A stretch of 16,338 nucleotides of DNA from CAIYPG01 sp903864555 (GTDB taxonomy: Bacteria > Pseudomonadota > Gammaproteobacteria > Burkholderiales > SG8-39): positions 1 through 16,338 of the forward strand of contig CANJJT010000098.1 in NCBI GenBank assembly GCA_947474715.1. The letters are read 5' to 3'. The position numbers and the translations under genes were made by a program. Below are positions 14,697 to 16,338 of the stretch, one piece after another (position 1 is the first letter of the stretch; each line of letters begins with the position of its first letter). The notes under the pieces are model-generated. The model was not told where the DNA came from and did no database searches. It saw nothing but the letters and a program-made list of their open reading frames with translations.

Positions 14697-15187
14697 GGCG
14701 ACAGCAATGCCGCCATCTCTGCCGGTGACGGCCTGCCCACGACGAACTGCGGCTCGCCGGTGCGGCCAAACAAGGCCAGGTAAGGGGTCATCCCACGCCA
14801 CTTTGGATCGATGCCATGGCGCAATGCGCTGGCCTGACCATTGAACACGTACAGCCGGTCGGCTTTACGGTAGTGCGGCTCTGCCAGCCAGGAAGCTGGC
14901 TGGCTGGCCCCATCCATGACCACCACCGCCAGGGTCGCGCGCGACTTCGACTGCTTCAGGTCGGCCGCCACGGATTCGATGACATCGGGACAGTAGGCAC
15001 AGTCGGTGGTGGTGAACACCACGATGCCGGGACGGGGCAGTTCCTTCTTCAGGCTCTGCCAGGTGCCCCGCTCGAACGACCGGGTTGCCGCGGGCGGTGC
15101 TGCCATGGCGCTGCCACATGCCACCAACCCGAGCAGCCAGACCAGCCGCATCCAGCACGCCAGCCTACCAGGGGATCTTGCGCACAT
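14693..15187 (-). CDS. Exported thioredoxin-like protein with CxxC motif
   Basis: Predicted envelope protein of 164 residues. The ATG at 15187 has AAGGGAAG just upstream and overlaps the sialidase-like gene by 23 bases; an in-frame ATG at 15151 is an alternative. A signal sequence follows (RLVWLLGLVACGSAMA), which could be cut after AMA by signal peptidase I or give a lipoprotein at the LVAC lipobox. The core resembles a thioredoxin-fold strand and active site: GIVVFTTTDCAYCPDV with the CAYC dithiol. RADRLYVFNG-like and MTPYLALFGRTGEP segments follow, the latter with the cis-proline position (TP). It may reduce or oxidise cysteines in the periplasm, perhaps in the CxCC motif of its upstream neighbour; that is inference. 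Its stop overlaps the tonB start as ATGA. Confidence 0.8.
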   Translation of the reverse strand: MCARSPGRLACWMRLVWLLGLVACGSAMAAPPAATRSFERGTWQSLKKELPRPGIVVFTTTDCAYCPDVIESVAADLKQSKSRATLAVVVMDGASQPASWLAEPHYRKADRLYVFNGQASALRHGIDPKWRGMTPYLALFGRTGEPQFVVGRPSPAEMAALLSP

Positions 15188-16338
15188 TGACTTCCCTTTC
15201 CGTTCGCCACACCACAAAAACATCGTCACCCCGCATTGCCAGGCGGGGATGGTCGTTATCACGAGCGCTTGCCATCAATTCCTTCAGAACGAAAGTCGCG
15301 CCATCGTCCCCCGACACCCAGGCACGCACACGCGTGCGCTGGCCATCGAAGCTGCGCCAGACAATCGCCACCCGGCCGCCCGCTGCAGCCACATCGGCAT
15401 GCTCGGCCTGTGCGTCCGGCAACTTGCGCACCAATCCCTGTGGCATGCCGTCAGGGGCCAGCCGGCCGTAGTGCACCGCGGCGTCGCCCTGGCGCATGCC
15501 GAACCAGACGGCATGGAATCCGCCAGCGGCCGCATTGGCCATGCCAGGACCTTGATGCGGACAGGCGCCGAGTACCCATTCGTCGTAGGAGGCACGGGAC
15601 GGCGCCTGGCCCTTGCCCAGTGCGGACAACAGGGCAAATCCGTGATCGCGGATGCTCTTGGGAAAAACATGCCGCCACAGGGCGGCCAGGCCGGAATGCG
15701 GCGTCTCGACGATGGCGATCCGGCAGCACTCGCAGGAATAATCCGCCAGCTTCAGGTCCGGCCCGAACGAAGCCCCGCCATCATGTGACACCTTGCCGTA
15801 GATTGCCGCCCCGTCGTAGGCATCACGTCGCCCGCCTTCACGCACACGCGCCAGTTCCGCATCGCGCTTGTCCACCCACAGCACATGCAGGGCGCCCTGC
15901 CGGTCGAAATGGATGGACTCGAAGCGGTGGGTAATCAACTGCCGGTCGTCATGCACGGTAAAAGGCACGGAAAAGGTCTTTCCACTATCGGACGACCGCA
16001 GCATGCGGATGTCCCCGGTGTAGGGCCTGGCCAGCGGCTTGGTGTAGCTGATCACGACCGCACCGTGAGACCCGAAAGCGATCTTGGGGCGGTTTTCGCC
16101 ATCGGCGGAAACGGCATCGCCCTGATTGTCGAGGATGCGGCGCGCGCCCCAGGTCTGGCCCAGATCCGGGCTGGCCTGCACGAACAAGCGGGACTGCTCG
16201 TCCAGCCCGGTGATCCAGAGCTCCCCTGACGGCGAGAAGGCGGCACCGACCGACAACCCGGCAGGGGGCTTGCGTCCGGGCTTCTGCGCACCACCATGCC
16301 CGGCATGCTGCCCGAAGGACTGTGATGAGAACATGAGC
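15165..16338 (-). CDS. Sialidase-like Asp-box (BNR) protein, 5' end beyond window
   Basis: At least 390 codons are present and the frame is still open at the window edge. An ATG at 16334 is available, but it leaves no signal peptide. The residues after it (FSSQSFGQHAGHGG) look like the end of one, so the true start is probably to the right. The protein carries four Asp-boxes, counted from that ATG: SPDLGQTW (55-62), SSDSGKTF (114-121), SHDGGASF (183-190) and SGDDGATF (341-348). These mark a six-bladed beta-propeller of the exo-alpha-sialidase fold. The sialidase arginine triad cannot be confirmed, so enzymatic sialidase activity is doubtful. A CECC motif (residues 201-204) and the HAGHGG start are unusual and could bind metal. 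It leads the thioredoxin-like and tonB genes in one operon. Confidence 0.85.
   Translation of the reverse strand, partial: LMFSSQSFGQHAGHGGAQKPGRKPPAGLSVGAAFSPSGELWITGLDEQSRLFVQASPDLGQTWGARRILDNQGDAVSADGENRPKIAFGSHGAVVISYTKPLARPYTGDIRMLRSSDSGKTFSVPFTVHDDRQLITHRFESIHFDRQGALHVLWVDKRDAELARVREGGRRDAYDGAAIYGKVSHDGGASFGPDLKLADYSCECCRIAIVETPHSGLAALWRHVFPKSIRDHGFALLSALGKGQAPSRASYDEWVLGACPHQGPGMANAAAGGFHAVWFGMRQGDAAVHYGRLAPDGMPQGLVRKLPDAQAEHADVAAAGGRVAIVWRSFDGQRTRVRAWVSGDDGATFVLKELMASARDNDHPRLAMRGDDVFVVWRTEREVNVRKIPW

Noticed and set aside
1..16338. CRISPR array, insertion sequence ends, rRNA or complete tRNA
   Set aside because: I saw no regularly spaced repeats, no transposase gene, no paired terminal inverted repeats with target duplication, and no complete RNA gene on either strand.

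Overview
The window is GC-rich DNA with the look of a betaproteobacterium, probably Burkholderiales and possibly near the Alcaligenaceae. The main clue is two intact and one broken gene of the Bug (TctC-like) periplasmic binding protein family, which is greatly expanded in that group. This placement rests on gene content and base composition only; no species can be named.

Layout. Positions 1-421 hold a 21-base C run and no gene I can support. A Bug-family binding protein (422-1381) ends at a clear intrinsic terminator. Convergent to it is a two-gene minus-strand unit: a DUF1993 protein followed by an MFS_3-type exporter (3278-1467). From a divergent promoter region, a seven-gene plus-strand cassette runs from 3423 to 9979: FemAB/GNAT-like acyltransferase, SAM methyltransferase, FAD-dependent oxidoreductase, a second related methyltransferase, an FdtA/QdtA-type sugar 3,4-ketoisomerase, a DegT/FdtB-type sugar aminotransferase and a family 2 glycosyltransferase. 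Most junctions overlap by 4-8 bases or abut, so the cassette is very probably co-transcribed and translationally coupled. The ketoisomerase and aminotransferase are the known pair for dTDP-3-amino-3,6-dideoxyhexoses. The cassette therefore probably makes, modifies (N-acylation or methylation) and transfers such a sugar to a surface glycan or another acceptor. The RmlA/RmlB steps are not in the window.

From 9980 to 14500 the sequence looks like accessory DNA with decay. It contains a frameshifted XRE/HigA-like antitoxin pseudogene (10558-10221), an LLM-class oxidoreductase divergent from a second Bug binding protein (10671-12784), and a deleted, frameshifted Bug pseudogene directly behind it (12802-13023). 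About 870 bases without a gene follow, holding one perfect UUCG hairpin terminator. An apparently intact YefM-YoeB toxin-antitoxin pair (14438-13895) comes next, with a TTGTACAA palindrome upstream matching the known YefM operator core.

The right end is a minus-strand operon: an exported four-Asp-box sialidase-like protein with a CxCC motif (running off the window edge), an exported CxxC thioredoxin-like protein, and a TonB whose reading frame stops after 65 residues, just before the toxin-antitoxin promoter. This looks like a TonB-linked envelope, possibly metal-related, locus whose last gene was cut when the accessory DNA arrived or was rearranged.
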